NCBI GenBank assembly: GCA_022496205.1
Contig: WTXD01000090.1
Coordinates: forward strand, 1-64,000
Origin: Gloeopeniophorella convolvens
Taxonomy: Eukaryota; Basidiomycota; Agaricomycetes; Russulales
DNA: 64,000 bases
Direction: 5' to 3'
This document shows positions 61,101 to 64,000 of this stretch, piece by piece. The notes below the pieces were generated by a model that was not told the origin of the DNA, made no database searches, and saw only the letters and a program-made list of their open reading frames with translations. Positions within the stretch are counted from its first letter, which is position 1. Every line of letters starts with the position of its first letter. The translations under genes were made by a program, and so were the position numbers.

Positions 61101-64000
61101 ACCGCGCGGCGCGTGCGCTCCTCGCCGCCTTCGTTGTTGTTATTGCTATTGCCATTGCCGTTCGCGAGCGCCTTGAAGAGCCCCGCGGGCACGGTGTTGG
61201 TCGAGACGGGGTGCTTGAAGTCGAGCGGGATCGGTGCGCGGCGCGCCTTCATCGCCGGCGGCATAGGCAGCGCGTGGTCCATGTCGACACTCGCATCCTC
61301 CGCATCCGCGTCGTCCTCGGCGTCGCTGAGCACGCCCGGGCTCGTTGCAAGGGCGCGCGCAGGCGACTCGTGTGGGAACTTGAACGATGTCATGGCCTCC
61401 TTTGCGTCCTCCTCGCTGGCACTGGCATCGTCCTCGCGCGACCCGCGCCGCTGGCGCTTCTCGCGGCCCTGCTGTGCGCGGGCGGGCTCAGGCTCAGGCT
61501 CGGGCTCCGCGGGTGCAGGCACATGCACAGGCGCGGGCAGCGGGAACGGCAGCGTCGGCACACTCGGCGGGAGCGTGAACGTAAACGCGCCGCCAGGCCT
61601 AAACTCGGGCGCACCAATGTTGAGCGGGCGGCCGAATGACGGGCCACGTGCATGGCCGCTAGGCTGTTGTTGCTGGGGCTGCTGCTGGGGTTGCTGCTGG
61701 GGTTGCGGTTGGGGCTGCTGTTGAGGCTGCGGCCGGGGTTGCGATTGCGGTTGCAGTTGCGGTTGCGGCTGGGGTGGGGGGAACGTGCCCGGAGTAAACG
61801 AGCCCGAGAGGCGGCCCGCGCCGCCGCTGCCGCTGCCACCAAACACGAACGGCTTGGCGTGCGGGTTGAGCATCTCGTTGCGCCGCGGGACCGGCGCAAG
61901 GACCGGCGGCGGCGGGGCGGGGGCGGGGACGGGGAAAAGCGGACCTGTCAGGCCGGCGGACGGCGCGCGCGAATGCGCGCGTGCAGGGTCGTACATCGGC
62001 AGGCGCGCGGGGCCTTCGTCGTCACTCGGGTTGGAACGCATGTCATCGTCGGCGACGGGGGGTCCGCGGAGAAGCGCGGCGAGCGGGAGAGGGAGAGGGT
62101 TGGGCGGCGGTGGCGGGAAGCGCGGGATGCGGCGCGGGATCTGGATCGAGTCCTGCTGGGGTTGATGGTGTGCGCGGCGCATGAGGCGGCGTTGTTGGCG
62201 GTCCTGGCGGGCGCGTTCTTCGTCGGATGGGTTGGAGTACTCTCCGATGCTCTCCTGGTGAGGAGAGGGGTGCAGGGATTTTTATGTGGGGGTGAGTGGG
62301 GGGCAGGTGAAGGGTTGGAGAGAGCAGGGCGGGGCAGGGGATCATACCGTCAGCATGCGCGCGGCGCGTGGCAGCAACGCGGCGGGGTTACGTACCTCGT
62401 CCTCGGTCGCCTCCGTGCGCAGGTCCTCCGAGCCCGTCCATTCACCGATCGCGTCATCCTCCTCCGGCTCCGCACCGCGCGCCCGCCCGCCGACGGAACG
62501 CAGCGAGAGCGCCGCGGAGAGGCGCGACACGTGGCGTGAGTGCAGCCGGCTCTGCGCGGCAGTCGTGATACTGTCGACCTCCGCGTCCGCCGCATCGACG
62601 TCAGTGTCTGCGTCCGCGTCCGCGTCGAGCTCCATGTCGAGCGTGTCGTCCATGCCGATCATCGCGATGTGCGACGCCTCTGCGAGTATGCGGTCCTCCT
62701 CCGCGGCGGCCGCCTCCTCTAGCTCCTGCTCGCCATCCGCCTGTTCGTCCTCCTCCTCGTCTTCCTCGGCCTCTTCGGGGACATCCAGGCCGAACCCGCG
62801 CGCAAAGTCCGGGCGGCTATCGGCGCGCGCGGGCATCGCAGGCGGCGCGAGTGATTGGTCCGTGGGCGCGCCGGGGTCCGAGCGAGCATCGGGCTCGCGA
62901 ATGGCATCCGAGCCAAGCGTGGCGCCAGGGCCGAACGGGTTGAACGCCGTGTTGTTGAAGCTGAAGTACTGGCGCGACGGAGTAAAAGGAGCCGCGGCAA
63001 GGGACAAGCTGTGACCGTGCCTTAGCGGAGCCAACGCGGCTGGGGGCGCAGGGACCACCGGGATGGGGAGAGGATTGAGCATCGGGGGCGTTGCCGCGCT
63101 GAACGGATGCGACGGGAGCTGCGGCGAGACAGACGCCGAGTGCGGCTGCAAATTCTGCGCCTGCTGCAGCTTGTTGAGCTTGAAGTACAGCAGTGCAGGG
63201 TCCGCAGGGGACGATATCTATGCTCTCGGAGTTGGCAAAAAAAACCCTTTGGCCGTGATGAAACACAGGCGACTCACCGAAGCGGCGCGGGCGTGCGGCG
63301 CGTGGATGTGCGGAACACTGCTGTGGCCGCTCGTGCCCTTTTCGACGCCCAATTTCTCGAGCTTTTCGTCAATGAACTTCTTCTTGATCTCGTCCCACGC
63401 CGGCTGCAGGCAAACTCGAAACGGAGGCAGAGGTAGAGGAAACATAATGACATACCCTGCCTGGCAAGAACACGTCCACGGTTTCCGGAATATCAGTTCG
63501 CCAGTGATCCTCGGGAAAGATATCGCCGGTCACCGTTTCAGGCGGGGGGATGTCCGGTTGGGAAGGGACGAGGTGCTGCGGGACGGGCGTGCGCGCGAAC
63601 GCGGCGCGCGTCGGGGGCTCGCCCTCGGCGCCGCAGACGGTCTCCTTTGGAAAGCTGACGTTGCACTTTCTGGCCACCTTGTGGACCTGCGCCGCCTGGT
63701 TGGCCGCGGCGACAGCTGTCGGCGACGGCGGGCGGTAGTTCTTGCCGGCGCCGCCGAGCTGCGCCTTCGGCGGGCCACCGGTGCTTATGCTGGGCTGGCG
63801 ACGGTTGCGCTGCTGGAAGGGTGGGAACGAGGGCCCCGCGAGAGGTCCGGGGGTGAAGGGGCCCTGTCCGAGCGGGGTCATCGGCATGCCCGGCGGAGGG
63901 AGGATGCCAGCAGCGGCGAGGGCGACGCTGGGATTGGCGCGGTGGGCGGGGTACATAGGACGGCCGGGAATGGCGGAAGGCGGGGGAAAGAAGGAGCCCT
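58152..64000 (-). CDS. Large proline-rich, acidic, coiled-coil protein of unknown function (5' end beyond right edge)
   Basis: At least 1846 codons on the minus strand. Exons in reading order: 64000-63456 (open at the edge), 63403-63278, 63217-62396, 62254-59222, 59165-58152; every junction is phase 0 with GT-AG ends. N-terminal part: Pro/Gly-rich with GGPPKAQLGG and CNVSFPKET, then WDEIKKKFIDEKLEKLG and LLYFKLNKLQQAQ, which look structured. Middle: acidic runs (EEDEEEDEQADGEQ), a Pro-Gln low-complexity tract near 61650-61780, and basic clusters. From about 60900 to 58500 long heptad-like Leu/Ala/Glu-rich helices predict an extended coiled coil. The C-terminus is Ser/Thr/Arg-rich and ends NDGWYE. 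I do not recognise the family; a structural or scaffold role is only a guess. The long open frames on the opposite strand are high-GC shadows. A broken partial copy lies at 23823-24720. Confidence 0.8.

Noticed and set aside
58132..61724. Several long plus-strand open frames opposite the coiled-coil gene (58132-59325, 58344-59297, 59322-60317, 60339-61724)
   Set aside because: The minus strand gives one continuous five-exon model with good splice sites and a matching relic elsewhere; the plus frames are Ser/Arg/Ala-rich shadows.

Overview
The window looks like nuclear DNA of a filamentous basidiomycete (Agaricomycetes, possibly Polyporales). Genes are GC-rich and split by many 45-70 nt GT-AG introns. 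The dominant genes are C2-NACHT-WD40 receptors of the kind expanded in mushrooms and polypores. Two conserved eukaryotic genes, a Dbp3-type RNA helicase and an Osh/Kes1-type oxysterol-binding protein, lie at the right side. All exon models were built by eye: splice sites were matched between paralogues and the reading frame checked by summing exon lengths.

Layout, left to right. 1-983 (minus): the 5' part of a RecQ-like helicase that runs off the left edge. 1713-52004 (plus): a tandem array of five NLR-like STAND receptors, A (1713-7599), B (12349-18280), C (26875-32777), D (35966-41879) and E (46061-52004). Each has an N-terminal C2-like domain, a helical region, a NACHT ATPase, 14 WD40 repeats in two groups of seven, and a conserved C-terminal tail. 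A, C and E are intact by inspection (about 1766, 1768 and 1775 aa). B has a 5-nt insertion that removes the last two repeats and the tail. D has two in-frame TAG codons in the linker between the two predicted propellers.

The array is interleaved with decayed copies of neighbouring genes. A and B are each followed by a degenerate DBP3 copy (8478-10565 and 20349-22505) and a shared spacer. After B come a broken copy of the coiled-coil gene (23823-24720) and a fragment of a cytoplasmic dynein heavy-chain tail (24885-26060). C, D and E are separated by two copies of one spacer. Intact DBP3 (53241-55481), the OSH gene (55857-57714) and a large coiled-coil gene on the minus strand (58152 to beyond 64000) follow E, so NLR E sits directly upstream of the functional DBP3.

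Three mobile-element insertions can be supported: a solo LTR with a 5-bp target duplication and an intact empty site in the paralogous spacer (42572-42933), a 185-bp TA-flanked MITE three bases after the NLR E stop (52008-52192), and a roughly 1.47-kb element with imperfect terminal inverted repeats in front of the second DBP3 pseudogene (18835-20299).

Taken together this is a birth-and-death cluster of putative non-self recognition receptors that grew by repeated tandem duplication beside a housekeeping gene block, with clear traces of gene conversion and mosaicism. The immune or allorecognition role is an inference from domain architecture.
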